Source of the DNA: Buchnera aphidicola str. Bp (Baizongia pistaciae)
GTDB lineage: Bacteria; Pseudomonadota; Gammaproteobacteria; Enterobacterales; Enterobacteriaceae
Length of the DNA stretch: 64,000 nucleotides
Assembly (NCBI RefSeq): GCF_000007725.1
Contig: NC_004545.1
Span: forward strand, 551,981 to 615,980
Reading direction: 5' to 3'
The position numbers and the translations under genes were made by a program. Of this stretch, positions 18,778 to 29,224 are shown piece after piece; position 1 is the first letter of the stretch, and every line of letters begins with the position of its first letter. The notes beneath the pieces were generated by a model that saw only the letters and a list, made by a program, of their open reading frames with translations, did no database searches and was not told the origin of the DNA.

Positions 18778-20067
18778 TCAATTTCGAATAATAATATCTT
18801 GTCTATCTGGACCAGTAGAAATAATATACACAGGTACTTTAATCAACTCTTCAATTCGATGTATATATTTTTTTGCAAGTTTGGGTAACTCATCGAACTC
18901 TGTTATTCCCCTCGTATTTTGTTTCCAACCTAAAAAAGTTTCATATACAGGTTTAATTTTATCCCAATCATTACGACAAAATGGCACACTATCCCACTTT
19001 TTATTTTTAACACCTTTTAAGTGATAACTTGTACAAATTAATATTTTTTCTAAATTATCTAATATATCTAACTTAGTTAAACAAATTTTTGTAATAGAAT
19101 TTATAGAAATAACTCTTCGTAATAACACAATATCTAGCCAACCAGTTCGACGTCTTCGACCCGTAGTAGCCCCAAATTCATTTCCAAAACGACAAAAATA
19201 TGCATCTAATTCTCCGAACAACTCAGTAGGAAACGGTCCATTTCCCACTCGGGTAGAATAAGCTTTCACAACTCCATATATATCACCTAAATTTTTAATA
19301 CCAACACCTGCACCACTACATACACTCCCAGATACACTACTTGAAGAAGTAACATAGGGATAGATACCATGATCGATATCCAATAACGTTCCCTGTGCTC
19401 CCTCGAAAATTATTGATTTATTATCATTTATCGCGTTATTTAATAAATCAGGAATATCATTAATCATACTTATAATAACGTCTGAAACTTTCAACAAATT
19501 GCTAAAAATCTCTTTGAAACTAACTTTTTCAGTATGATAAAAATTAGTAAATTGATGATTATAAAAATTAACATTTTCTTCTAATTTACGAGAAAAAAAA
19601 GAAAGATCTAACAAATCACCTACGCATAGACCACGCCTAGCAACTTTATCTTCGTAAGCTGGACCAATACCACATCCAGTTGTTCCAATAAAATTACGAT
19701 ACTTTTGTTTTTCCCTTGCTAAATCCATAAAAACATGATATGGAAATATTAAATTACACGATTCTGATATAAAAATTCGTTTTCGAATACATAAATTTTC
19801 TGCTTCTAATAATTTAATTTCATTAATAAAAGATTGAGGTTCTAATACTACTCCATTTGCTATTATCGAAATAATATTATTATGCAGTATTCCTGATGGT
19901 AAAACATGTAAAACAATTTTTTTGTTATCCACTACTAAAGTATGACCTGCGTTATGCCCACCTTGATAACGGACAACATAATCTGCATGCGTAGCCAAAA
20001 AATCAACTATTTTACCTTTTCCTTCATCACCCCATTGCATTCCAATTACAACAATATTTACGCTCAT
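18778..20067 (-). CDS. purA: Adenylosuccinate synthetase
   Basis: GTP-dependent synthesis of adenylosuccinate from IMP and aspartate, the first step to AMP. Motifs: QWGDEGKGKIVDFLA with the catalytic Asp and P-loop, GGHNAGHTLV with the catalytic His, GTTGCGIGPAYEDK, GATTGRRRRTGWLD and FDELPKLAKKYI near the C terminus. Length 429 against 432. It follows hflC by 74 nt, the E. coli order hflK-hflC-purA. Confidence 0.97.
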   Translation of the reverse strand: MSVNIVVIGMQWGDEGKGKIVDFLATHADYVVRYQGGHNAGHTLVVDNKKIVLHVLPSGILHNNIISIIANGVVLEPQSFINEIKLLEAENLCIRKRIFISESCNLIFPYHVFMDLAREKQKYRNFIGTTGCGIGPAYEDKVARRGLCVGDLLDLSFFSRKLEENVNFYNHQFTNFYHTEKVSFKEIFSNLLKVSDVIISMINDIPDLLNNAINDNKSIIFEGAQGTLLDIDHGIYPYVTSSSSVSGSVCSGAGVGIKNLGDIYGVVKAYSTRVGNGPFPTELFGELDAYFCRFGNEFGATTGRRRRTGWLDIVLLRRVISINSITKICLTKLDILDNLEKILICTSYHLKGVKNKKWDSVPFCRNDWDKIKPVYETFLGWKQNTRGITEFDELPKLAKKYIHRIEELIKVPVYIISTGPDRQDIIIRN

Positions 20068-20141
20068 TACCTAATTATCACCTATTTGCTTTGAATATAC
20101 ATTAAACACTTTCCATCATATAAACTTAAACTTCTACTACA

Positions 20142-21122
20142 CTATTTTATATACATATAACGCAAAAATGAACTATTATTTTCATTGACTACTATTAAAT
20201 TCTGATTTTTTTTCTTGAAAATATTCTCATACGCCTGAAGACTTCGAATAAAACTAAAAAATTCAGGTTCTTGACTAAAAGCATCCGAAAATAACTTTGC
20301 CACTAATGCTTCACCTTCACTTTTAATTATTAAAGCACTACGTTGTGCTTTTGATAAAATTTTAACCACTTCATAATTAGCTCTCAATTTAAGTTCTTCA
20401 GCTTGTTTATCACCCATCAATCTATAATGTTTAGCTATAGCTCTATACTCAGAATTTATACGACTACATATTAAACTAAAAAAATCTTCTGAAACACTAA
20501 TTTTTCCAATACGCACATCTAAAATTTGAACACCTATTTCAGACAAATCACTAATACTTTGCAACAAATTATTTTCTTGATTAATATTTTGATTAGAAGT
20601 TCCGTTAATCGCTTTTTTAAAAATTACATTTTTATAATTAATTTTACTACTTGCATTTAACGAATATTTTATATTTGAAGTTAACTGATCCTTAACATTA
20701 AAAATAATTTCTTTAATATTTAAATGAGAAATTTGAGCACGTAATCGATTATTAAACTTCTGTTTTATTAACGTTTCAGCATAGTAAATATTATCTTCTC
20801 CAGTAGATAAATAATAACGACAAAAATCATTAATCTTCCAATTTATGTAAGTATTTAAAACTAAATTTTTATTATCTTTAGTAAGTACGCTATCTAACCT
20901 ATTATCTATAGTTTGAATTTTAGAATTAAATATTTTAACTGATTCAATAAAAGGTAATTTAATATGCAACCCTGGCTTATAAACCAAAACATGATGATTA
21001 TCATCATATGAAATTTTTCCAAATCTTAATATAATACCTCGCTGGCCTTCTTTAATTATAAAAAAACATGTAAAAAAATAAATTACTACTACAATAAGAA
21101 TTATTAATATTACTTTTCTCAT
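20142..21122 (-). CDS. hflC: HflC, regulator of FtsH protease
   Basis: SPFH/prohibitin-family membrane protein. With HflK it forms the periplasmic cage that surrounds FtsH and modulates its proteolysis. An N-terminal membrane segment (about residues 4-22, ILIILIVVVIYFFTCFF) is followed by EGQRGIILRFGK, the SPFH domain and a coiled-coil-prone stretch (AIAKHYRLMGDKQAEELKLR). Length 326 against 334. Starts 3 nt after the hflK stop, so translation is probably coupled. Confidence 0.95.
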   Translation of the reverse strand: MRKVILIILIVVVIYFFTCFFIIKEGQRGIILRFGKISYDDNHHVLVYKPGLHIKLPFIESVKIFNSKIQTIDNRLDSVLTKDNKNLVLNTYINWKINDFCRYYLSTGEDNIYYAETLIKQKFNNRLRAQISHLNIKEIIFNVKDQLTSNIKYSLNASSKINYKNVIFKKAINGTSNQNINQENNLLQSISDLSEIGVQILDVRIGKISVSEDFFSLICSRINSEYRAIAKHYRLMGDKQAEELKLRANYEVVKILSKAQRSALIIKSEGEALVAKLFSDAFSQEPEFFSFIRSLQAYENIFKKKNQNLIVVNENNSSFLRYMYIK

Positions 21123-21125
21123 TTA

Positions 21126-22367
21126 TTATTCTCTTCCTATTCTCAAATAATCTTTTCTAAATGAGTTTAATTTACGTTGATTTATAATATTGTTTGAACT
21201 AATCAATAAATTATTACTATTAACATGATCAATACTCTTTACATGAGAAGAAGAGACTGTATTTAACATAGAACTATGTTTATTACTGTTGGAATGAGAC
21301 TGAGTTAATGAATTATAATTGTTTTTAAGAAATAAATCATTTAACGAAAACAAAAAAAAGTTATTATCACTGTTAGTTAATACCTTCCTGGTATGGCTAA
21401 AAATTTTTTCCATGCAGTCAAAATATAATTGTATAGTGGTTATTTTCTTTGAAGATTTATAAATTGGTAAAATTTTTAAAAATTTAAAAATTATTCCTTG
21501 AGCGTTAAGTATTGTTCGCAACCTATCAGACTTAGCTTCTATTAAAATCTTTTTCGCATTATAAAAGGCTTGAGACTTAATTTCATTAGAATATATTCTT
21601 GCCTCATTAAGAGATTGTTTTTTACTTTCTATTGCAGAAAAAATATCTTCAAAAGCTAATTTTACTGCTTGAGGAAGATACAGCGTCCTAAAATTTATAT
21701 CTGAAATAACTATTCCCATATGATATGGTTTAATTATTTTTTGAATATTTACTTTAATATCGTTTTTGGCTAATAACGAAAATTCGTTTTTTAAAAAAAT
21801 ATCTATGTTAGAACGACTAATTACACTACGTAATGCACTATTTATCGATTGACGTAAACAATTATCAGGATTCGTTACTGAAAATAAATATTTCTTAGGA
21901 TCAACAATACGATATTGAACAGTCATATTTACTTGAACAAAATGTTCGCTATAAGTTAATATAGTCCCAGAAGTATTTATTTCTCTTACAGTTGAAACGT
22001 CAATCGGAATGACTTTTTGAATTAAAATAGGTTTCCAATGTAATCCAGGATTCGCTAAATAACTAAATTTTCCAAAACAAGTAACAACACCATATTCAGA
22101 TTCTTGAATAAAATAAAAACCACTACCTATAAGAAATATTATAGTAGTAAAAATAATCATTGTTATTAAATTTTTAAAATATTTAAATGATCCAGACTCA
22201 CTAAAGAATATTTTCTTCTTTCGTTTTAAAAAATTTACCAAACATTCTATTTCTAAAAACAAATATAATTTACTTTTTTTGTTCTCATCAAAATTTTTAA
22301 GTTTTTTATCTTTTTTGTTCCAAGGATCTTTATCTTTTTCGCTATCACTTGGCTCATTCCAGGCCAT
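21126..22367 (-). CDS. hflK: HflK, regulator of FtsH protease
   Basis: Partner of HflC in the FtsH-HflKC membrane complex. It starts MAWNEPSDSEKDKDPWNKK, like E. coli MAWNQPG. One transmembrane segment (about residues 65-85, IIFTTIIFLIGSGFYFI) precedes SEYGVVTCFGKFSYLANPGLHWKP and the SPFH domain with TVQYRIVDPKKYLF. The low-complexity Ser/Asn-rich tail ends with RKDYLR. I chose the ATG at 22367 over the one four codons upstream, because GGAG (22374-22377) lies six nt before it. 413 residues against 419. E. coli has hfq and hflX just upstream; here they are missing. Confidence 0.95.
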   Translation of the reverse strand: MAWNEPSDSEKDKDPWNKKDKKLKNFDENKKSKLYLFLEIECLVNFLKRKKKIFFSESGSFKYFKNLITMIIFTTIIFLIGSGFYFIQESEYGVVTCFGKFSYLANPGLHWKPILIQKVIPIDVSTVREINTSGTILTYSEHFVQVNMTVQYRIVDPKKYLFSVTNPDNCLRQSINSALRSVISRSNIDIFLKNEFSLLAKNDIKVNIQKIIKPYHMGIVISDINFRTLYLPQAVKLAFEDIFSAIESKKQSLNEARIYSNEIKSQAFYNAKKILIEAKSDRLRTILNAQGIIFKFLKILPIYKSSKKITTIQLYFDCMEKIFSHTRKVLTNSDNNFFLFSLNDLFLKNNYNSLTQSHSNSNKHSSMLNTVSSSHVKSIDHVNSNNLLISSNNIINQRKLNSFRKDYLRIGRE

Positions 22368-22373
22368 ATTTTT

Positions 22374-22377
22374 CTCC
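22374..22377 (-). promoter_or_regulatory. Shine-Dalgarno deciding the hflK start
   Basis: GGAG overlapping an upstream in-frame ATG and six nt before the ATG at 22367. The upstream ATG therefore cannot be the main start, since its own codons form the ribosome binding site. Confidence 0.75.
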
Positions 22378-22648
22378 ATATCTTATTCCTAATTCTAACA
22401 AATAATATTCATAAAATTTTAAATTCATATTTAAATCATACTATTATAAATACATTATTATGCTAGAATCATCACTTTTATAACTACTCATATTGAAATT
22501 AATTATAACTACGAACAACAAAACTAAACAATATTAATTCTATCAACATTTATATATTGAAACAAACATACAAAATATCAATTTTTCACTAAAAACAATA
22601 CTTTTCTAAATTAACATTGAATAAATAAACTTACATATACATCTTATT

Positions 22649-23620
22649 TTACACAAAAATATTAGCATTAATAACACTAATTATCTTAGTAATTAAATTT
22701 TTTAACGTATCACTACTACTCAAAACATTCAATTTTTTCCAATTATTTAACCAAGTTAATTGAGATTTGACTAATCGTTTTGTAGCTTTTAATGATTCGC
22801 ATATCATATCGTCGTAAGTCAAATTATGCATAAAATAATCCCACATTTGACGATAACCTACACATCGAATAGATGGCAAATTTTTATGTAAATCCCCTCG
22901 ATTAAACAATTTTTTTACTTCATATTCAAAACCACAAGACAACATTTTTTTGAAACGTATAGTAATTTTGTTAAACAACCATTCTTTACTTTCAGGCATT
23001 AGTGAAAATTGAACAATGTTATATGGAGAAACAAAGTTTTTTAACCGACACAACTCAGTTAAAGTTTTCCCCGAAATAAAAAAAACTTCTAAAGCTCGTA
23101 AAACCCTTTGAACGTCATTAAAATGAATGCGTTCCGCTGATATAGGATCAATTGACTTTAATTGATTAAATAAAAAAAATTTAGATTTTTTTTGTAATAA
23201 CGTTAATAAATATTTTCGAATGTTATCATTTGATGATGGTAAATTAGATAATCCACCAGTTAATAAAATTTTAAAATAAAACATAGTACCACCAACTAAT
23301 AAAGGTACTTTATTTATTGAATGAATATAATCAATTATTTTTAAGATGTCTTTATAAAACTCACCTACTGAATAAGTTTGCAATGGATCTCTAATATTTA
23401 CTAAAAAATGAGGATATTTCAATAATTCCATATTAGAAGGTTTTGCTGTTCCAATATCCATTCCACGATAAATTAAAGCTGAATCAACACTCACTAACTC
23501 TATTGGTAAAATATCTTTTAATGTCATTGCAAGTAAACTTTTATTACAAGCAGTTGGACCCATCAAAAATATAACCAAAGGTTTTTTAAGTTTTTCAAAT
23601 TTTTCAAACTTTACTATCAT
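22649..23620 (-). CDS. miaA: tRNA dimethylallyltransferase, altered P-loop
   Basis: Adds the isopentenyl group to A37 of UNN-reading tRNAs. Motifs: ELVSVDSALIYRGMDIGTAKPS, LLVGGTMFYFKILL, ERIHFNDVQRVLRALEVFFISGKTLTEL and LPSIRCVGYRQMWDYF are conserved. Length 323 against 316. The P-loop near residues 21-28 reads GPTACNKS where E. coli has GPTASGKT: the invariant Gly before Lys is Asn. Its start overlaps the mutL end by 17 nt, matching the E. coli order mutL-miaA. Whether the altered loop still binds the nucleotide or tRNA phosphate is unknown. Confidence 0.95.
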   Translation of the reverse strand: MIVKFEKFEKLKKPLVIFLMGPTACNKSLLAMTLKDILPIELVSVDSALIYRGMDIGTAKPSNMELLKYPHFLVNIRDPLQTYSVGEFYKDILKIIDYIHSINKVPLLVGGTMFYFKILLTGGLSNLPSSNDNIRKYLLTLLQKKSKFFLFNQLKSIDPISAERIHFNDVQRVLRALEVFFISGKTLTELCRLKNFVSPYNIVQFSLMPESKEWLFNKITIRFKKMLSCGFEYEVKKLFNRGDLHKNLPSIRCVGYRQMWDYFMHNLTYDDMICESLKATKRLVKSQLTWLNNWKKLNVLSSSDTLKNLITKIISVINANIFV

Positions 23621-25397
23621 TCTTAAAAAAATTCACCGTAGAATCAAAATTAATAGGCTGTAAAATATACGATATCACATTTAATTCCAAGATACTTTTA
23701 TAATATTTTTCACATTCTGATATAACTGACAAAACTTGTAAATGATCCCAATATTTAACTAATATTTTGCTATGATTCATAATTGTAGTTACTAGCCGCG
23801 ATAAACTCATTTCACGTTTTATTTTGAAAAAATATAATATTTCTGATATAATAATACCCAGATTAGTATCATCAATCATAAATGGTATAGAATTTAGTTC
23901 TGCATATTTTAACGTAATGTTAAAATTTAATCCTACATGAGATAAAATTTCATAAAAACGTAAAAAAAAATGATATTCTGTGTTATTTTTAAAAAAATAA
24001 AAATATTTTTTACGTAATTTTTTTATTAATAACCCATTTTTAACTCCAAATTTTAATTTTAGTTCACAAATCAATGATTTAGCTCTCGGCAAAAAAAATA
24101 AAAACAATTCATCATTTTTTTCAATTAATAAATAAAAATTTTTTATTACCATCAATACATTACCAAATATAGTATTAAGATAATCTTTACATTTAAATCT
24201 CTTAAACTTTAACTCTGTCTCTATAATACTAACATTGTCCAAATTAAACAGTTTTTGAGGTATACTATACGAATTTTCTTGAACAATACAACTTGTAATA
24301 TCTAAATTACTCTGAAAATTGTAATTCAAATTATTTTTTTTTTTATTATTTGAAATATTTTTAATAATTTTAGTACAATCTTTTTTCAAGATACATTCTT
24401 TTTTTAAAGAATATAAAATAGCTTGGCATATAAACACATGAATTAAACGAATGTTAATAATCTTTATTATTTTTTTTGCCGGATGAATATTAACATCTAA
24501 TTCATTGCAATTTAATTTCAAATACAAAATATATGATACGCTATATTGATAATGATTAATTTCAGATACAGCTTGATATACTGCATGATGAACAGACCGA
24601 TTTAAAATAATACGTCCATTAATATAAAAATACTGAAACTTTTTTTTTGAAGTATGATAAGAACCTAATAAATATAACCAACCAGTAATTTTCATAGTAT
24701 TTAAAAAATAGTCTACCGGTACAACTTTAATAACAGAAGACAAACCATAAATTGCATTGAGCATGTTTATATTACAAAAATCAATATTACAATTATCATA
24801 ATATCTAATTAACTTATCATTATGTCTTAAAGATACACTAAGCTTGTTATTAGACAAAGATAAGCTACGAACAATTTCATCTATTCTCAAAAATTCTGAA
24901 TATTCAGATTTAATAGTTTTTTGTCTTACTGGTCTATTAAAAAATAAATCTAGAACCGTACATATTGTTCCTTTGTTATGTACTACTAATTTTGGAACTG
25001 AAATAACGCCAAACCCATCTGAATATATACTCCATCCTACCTTCTTTGACGATATATTACAAGACGATAATATAATTCGAGATACCGCACTAATGCTAGC
25101 TAAAGCTTCTCCACGAAATCCAAGAGTAGTAATATTATTTAAATCACATACAGAATAAATTTTGCTAGTGGCATGATGTAACAATGATGCTTTTAAATCA
25201 GATTTATCTATTCCACAACCATTGTCTTTAACAACAATTGATTGCAATCCACCTTTTTTTATCTCAATATGAATGCACGTAGCACTTGAATCGATGCTAT
25301 TTTCCATTAATTCTTTTACAACAGATGCTGGATTACATATTACTTCTCCAGCAGAAATATAACTAGATGTAGACAATGGCAAAATTTTAATAAACAT
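23604..25397 (-). CDS. mutL: DNA mismatch repair protein MutL
   Basis: GHKL-family ATPase linking MutS to downstream nucleases. The ATPase motifs are present: ASVVKELMENSID, VVKDNGCGID, GFRGEALASISAVSRI and the N-terminal-domain end VNIHPAKK. A Lys/Asn-rich linker and a weakly conserved C-terminal dimerisation domain follow. I chose the ATG at 25397, nine codons inside the longer frame: it aligns with E. coli MPIQVLPPQLANQIAAGEV and has GAGAG at 25402-25406 just upstream. 597 residues against 615. The C terminus overlaps miaA. Confidence 0.95.
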   Translation of the reverse strand: MFIKILPLSTSSYISAGEVICNPASVVKELMENSIDSSATCIHIEIKKGGLQSIVVKDNGCGIDKSDLKASLLHHATSKIYSVCDLNNITTLGFRGEALASISAVSRIILSSCNISSKKVGWSIYSDGFGVISVPKLVVHNKGTICTVLDLFFNRPVRQKTIKSEYSEFLRIDEIVRSLSLSNNKLSVSLRHNDKLIRYYDNCNIDFCNINMLNAIYGLSSVIKVVPVDYFLNTMKITGWLYLLGSYHTSKKKFQYFYINGRIILNRSVHHAVYQAVSEINHYQYSVSYILYLKLNCNELDVNIHPAKKIIKIINIRLIHVFICQAILYSLKKECILKKDCTKIIKNISNNKKKNNLNYNFQSNLDITSCIVQENSYSIPQKLFNLDNVSIIETELKFKRFKCKDYLNTIFGNVLMVIKNFYLLIEKNDELFLFFLPRAKSLICELKLKFGVKNGLLIKKLRKKYFYFFKNNTEYHFFLRFYEILSHVGLNFNITLKYAELNSIPFMIDDTNLGIIISEILYFFKIKREMSLSRLVTTIMNHSKILVKYWDHLQVLSVISECEKYYKSILELNVISYILQPINFDSTVNFFKNDSKV

Positions 25398-25500
25398 AAA
25401 ACTCTCGAATATGACATCTATCACATCACAAAAAATATAAATATTTTTTTATAAAACAATATAAAAAACATCATTGCAAAAATTATTTTAACAATATTCA

Positions 25501-26673
25501 TTAAATATTTACTTTCATAAAAATATTAAAATAAATACTAATTTCAGATATTATTAACAATGAAGAATCTAAACTACTAATTTTCGACAAAACATATTTA
25601 ATTCCTTTATTAATAATCATATTTCGAAGTTTTTTTGCTTCAATATCTTTTTCATCGATATAACACAATGCTGCAGCAATTCCTTTCATTAAATTTGCAT
25701 TAGGTAAATTATATTTAATTGTATCTATCAAAGGACTAATCAATCTGTCATCTTTTTTCAATTTTTGCAAAGGATTTCGTCCTACTCTTTTCAAACTATC
25801 AGTTAAATAAATGTTTTTAAATCTAGATAAAATTTTCAAAATATAATTTTTATGTTCGGAATCAGTAAAAAAATTATATTTTCTTATTAATACCATCCCA
25901 CTTTCTTTCATAGCTCCATAAACAATATTAAATATCAACGGATCTAAAATTGCCTGATATATATTTTTATACCCTATTAACAAACCCAAATATGCAGCAA
26001 TTGCGTGACCAGTATTTAAAGTAAATAACTTTCTTTCAAAAAACGCATCTAAATGATTACTATATATCATTCCAATTATATTAGGACGATCATGTTTAAA
26101 TTGTGTGCAATCAACTATCCACTCACTAAATTTTTCTACTTTAACTGACAAATTAATATCATCACTATTGTTTTTATCATTTGGACACACAATTTTATCT
26201 ACTACTGAATCTACAAAACTAATATTTTTATCTAAATACTTATGATAAATGCCTGGTAATAAAATTTTAATATTTTCTTTTAGTTTAGATGCACAACGAA
26301 AAACATTCTCACATGCAATAATAGTAAGAAAAACAAAATCATTAGTTTCTATTTTATATCGAATTAATTTTTCAAAAAATACTACTAATGAATTAATAGC
26401 ATGAACACCTACCGATATTGTAATTACATTTATTTTTGCTATTTTAAAATAAATATTCGGATCATTTATATAAATAGCTTTAACTTTTTTTACTGTCGTT
26501 ATGTAACTAAAATTATTTCCTACTACCGTTATATCATATTTCTGATGTCGATTAATAGCATCAACAATAGCTTGATTATTATCTACAAATGTTAAATTAA
26601 ATCCAGATTTCAGTAATAGTGGACCAATGAAACCACGTCCTATATTTCCTGCACCAAAATGTAGAGCATTCAT
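25501..26673 (-). CDS. mtlD: Mannitol-1-phosphate 5-dehydrogenase
   Basis: Oxidises mannitol-1-phosphate to fructose-6-phosphate with NAD. Motifs: ALHFGAGNIGRGFIG (Rossmann), GFVDSVVD-type FVDSVVDKIV, FSEWIVDCTQF, ERKLFTLNTGHAIAAYLG and VGRNPLQKL are typical of the long-chain mannitol dehydrogenases. The frame opens with TTG at 26685; the ATG at 26673 matches E. coli MKALHFGAG and has GGAA about seven nt upstream. 390 residues against 382. It follows mtlA by 112 nt, as in the E. coli mtlAD operon. The repressor gene mtlR is absent. Confidence 0.96.
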   Translation of the reverse strand: MNALHFGAGNIGRGFIGPLLLKSGFNLTFVDNNQAIVDAINRHQKYDITVVGNNFSYITTVKKVKAIYINDPNIYFKIAKINVITISVGVHAINSLVVFFEKLIRYKIETNDFVFLTIIACENVFRCASKLKENIKILLPGIYHKYLDKNISFVDSVVDKIVCPNDKNNSDDINLSVKVEKFSEWIVDCTQFKHDRPNIIGMIYSNHLDAFFERKLFTLNTGHAIAAYLGLLIGYKNIYQAILDPLIFNIVYGAMKESGMVLIRKYNFFTDSEHKNYILKILSRFKNIYLTDSLKRVGRNPLQKLKKDDRLISPLIDTIKYNLPNANLMKGIAAALCYIDEKDIEAKKLRNMIINKGIKYVLSKISSLDSSLLIISEISIYFNIFMKVNI

Positions 26674-26785
26674 AAAAATTTCCAAATATAAAAGTTAACA
26701 AAACATTAACAAATAAAAACCTTTGTAATTTTAACAAAATAATATCAACTATTAATTATAACTAATATAATAATAATTTATGTTT

Positions 26786-28708
26786 TTAAATGTTTTTTCT
26801 TGAAAAAAGATATAATACATCATCAATATTTTTTGTAATAGATAAACTTTTAATAACGTCATTATTATCCAGTATATTCGTAATATTACTAACAACAGGA
26901 ATATGCTCATTATTACGTGCTGCAACACCAATAACCAAATGTGCAATGTCTTCAGGATCATCTCCAAATAATATCCCATTAGGAAATTGACAAAATATTA
27001 TACCAGTATTTAAGATAAAATCTTTAGATTGTATAGTACCATGGGGTAACGCAATAGATTCTCCCAACCATGTAGACATCATTTTTTCACGTTCTAACAT
27101 AGCTTCAATATATTCTTCTTTAACATATCCTTGATTTACTAATTGGCGTCCGATAAAACGAATTACCTCTTCCTTAGAAGAAGCTATTTGGCCTAAAAAA
27201 ATATTTTCTTTAGTAAGACTAAAAACATTTTTTTTTGAACTAAAATTATTTTGATTCCGTACCGAAAAATCTAAAATACTGCTATTATTATCTAAATTAT
27301 TTTCAACTAAATATTTAGATAATTCATTATAAAATGCATTATCTAAAAAACTATTTAAAGACAAATGTTTAGCATTAGAATTTCTTTTTCGAGCTCTATC
27401 AGTAAGACTATAATGCGTAATAATTAAATCTACACCAAAATTTGGTATGCTATCAATAGCAGCATTCGATACTGTTATATTAAAAATATTTAAATCATGT
27501 ATTTTGTTTCTTAAAATTCCAGCAGCAACAGCGCTAGAACCCATTCCTGCATCACATGCAAAAATAATATTTCGTATGCATTTATGACTATCTAAAGAAC
27601 TTTTAATACATGTTCGATTTTTCTGAAAACTAGAATTAATTAGAAAATTATCTTTTTCAATTTTTGTATTAGAACCTTTTACATAGTGATTTCGATTACT
27701 AATCTTTAATAACATGCAAGATACTAAAAAAGAAACCAAAAAAGAAATAATTATTGCTAATAAATTAATTACATACAAACCTTTAGGCGTCATAGCCAAT
27801 ATAGAAATTATTGATCCAGGAGACGCTGCTGAAATAAGACCTCCACGTAATACTATCAATATAAAAATCCCTGTTATGCTGCCTAAAATCAATGCAAGTA
27901 TTAATCTTGGATTTTTTAAAACATAAGGGAAATATATTTCATGAATACCTCCAAATAATTGAATGACTATGGCTTCCTTTAGAGATTTTTTAATATTATC
28001 ACAACCAAAAAAAAACCAGGCCATCAAAACACCAATACCAGGTCCAGGATTTGACTCAATAAGAAAAAAAATAGATTTATTAAATTTAACTACTTCCTGT
28101 ATTCCTAACGGAAATAATACACCATGATTTATAACATTATTTAAAAAAAATATTTTAGCTGGTTCAATCAGTATTGCTATAAACGGTAATAAATGATTAT
28201 TAATCATTAAATTAACAACATACCCTAAAAAACAAGATAACTTTTCAATCATTGGACCTATACACAAAAACGATATGAACAACAACAAAACACCAAGTAT
28301 GCCAACTGAGAAATTGTTAACTAACATTTCAAAACCACTTTTAACTTTATACTTACTAATTTTATCAAAATAATAAGTAATCCAACCTCCTATAGGACCA
28401 ATAATCATAGCTCCTAATAACATAGGAATAGCAGTACTAATAATAGCTCCAACTACTGCTATACTACCTACTATAGCTCCCCTTTTACCATTAATTAAAT
28501 AACCTCCGGTGTTCGCGATTAAAATAGGAAAAAGGTACACACTTATAGGAGATAAAACTTTTTCTAAAGTTTGATTAGGACACCATCCAGATTTTATAAA
28601 TAACCCACTAATAATTCCCCATGCAATAAAAACACTAATATTTGGCATTATCATAGCACTTAAAAAACGACCAAGATTCTGCACTTTAACCGTCATAGGC
28701 ACAGACAT
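26786..28708 (-). CDS. mtlA: PTS mannitol transporter, EIICBA
   Basis: Imports and phosphorylates mannitol at the inner membrane. Domain order: IIC membrane domain (about residues 10-340, many hydrophobic segments, GGIHEIYFPYVLKNP), IIB domain with the phosphocysteine in FACDAGMGSSAVAAG (about residue 388), and IIA domain with the phosphohistidine in SIALPHGT (about residue 560). Length 640 against 637, so all three domains are kept. It needs HPr and enzyme I from elsewhere in the genome. Together with mtlD and pgi it forms a route from host mannitol to glycolysis. Confidence 0.97.
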   Translation of the reverse strand: MSVPMTVKVQNLGRFLSAMIMPNISVFIAWGIISGLFIKSGWCPNQTLEKVLSPISVYLFPILIANTGGYLINGKRGAIVGSIAVVGAIISTAIPMLLGAMIIGPIGGWITYYFDKISKYKVKSGFEMLVNNFSVGILGVLLLFISFLCIGPMIEKLSCFLGYVVNLMINNHLLPFIAILIEPAKIFFLNNVINHGVLFPLGIQEVVKFNKSIFFLIESNPGPGIGVLMAWFFFGCDNIKKSLKEAIVIQLFGGIHEIYFPYVLKNPRLILALILGSITGIFILIVLRGGLISAASPGSIISILAMTPKGLYVINLLAIIISFLVSFLVSCMLLKISNRNHYVKGSNTKIEKDNFLINSSFQKNRTCIKSSLDSHKCIRNIIFACDAGMGSSAVAAGILRNKIHDLNIFNITVSNAAIDSIPNFGVDLIITHYSLTDRARKRNSNAKHLSLNSFLDNAFYNELSKYLVENNLDNNSSILDFSVRNQNNFSSKKNVFSLTKENIFLGQIASSKEEVIRFIGRQLVNQGYVKEEYIEAMLEREKMMSTWLGESIALPHGTIQSKDFILNTGIIFCQFPNGILFGDDPEDIAHLVIGVAARNNEHIPVVSNITNILDNNDVIKSLSITKNIDDVLYLFSRKNI

Positions 28709-29224
28709 ACTTTTCTTTCCTTATTTTTAATTTAAACTATTTTAAAATTTTTTATTGAAATTATCTTAAAAAACATTTAAAAATAGTTATAAACTAAAAT
28801 TATTATGTTTTAATTTTAGCATTTAAAATATTTTAAAATACAAATAACAAAATACCAAACTAGTAATATTTTAAGCAACAAGTCATATCATTAATAGAAC
28901 AGAAAAACTACAATTAAAACACAAGACTGTTTTTAAAATTATTAAGTAATATAGAATAAAATTTTGTTAAAATTATTTAAAATAACACAAGGTAATAAAA
29001 ATAAATTAATAAATTTCTTGACTAAACTATCTGAATACATTAAAAAAAACTAAAAATCTTAAAACACTCAAGCTATAACATCTTGATAAAATTAAAACAA
29101 AAAACTAAAAAAAATAAAAAACTTACAATTTTACTTTAAATATTATATTATCAATGATATAAACATTAACTAAAATAGAAACAATTAATCACCATCTAAT
29201 TTGTATAAAAATAAAAAATTAAAC
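28709..29224. other. Intergenic region between pgi and mtlA
   Basis: 516 nt of A+T-rich DNA. No frame, tRNA or strong hairpin was seen. It should hold the mtlA promoter on the minus strand; no CRP-like or MtlR-like operator can be recognised. Confidence 0.5.

Noticed and set aside
26752..26979. 75-codon minus-strand frame inside the end of mtlA
   Set aside because: Out-of-frame shadow of the mtlA IIA coding sequence; no independent motif or ribosome site.
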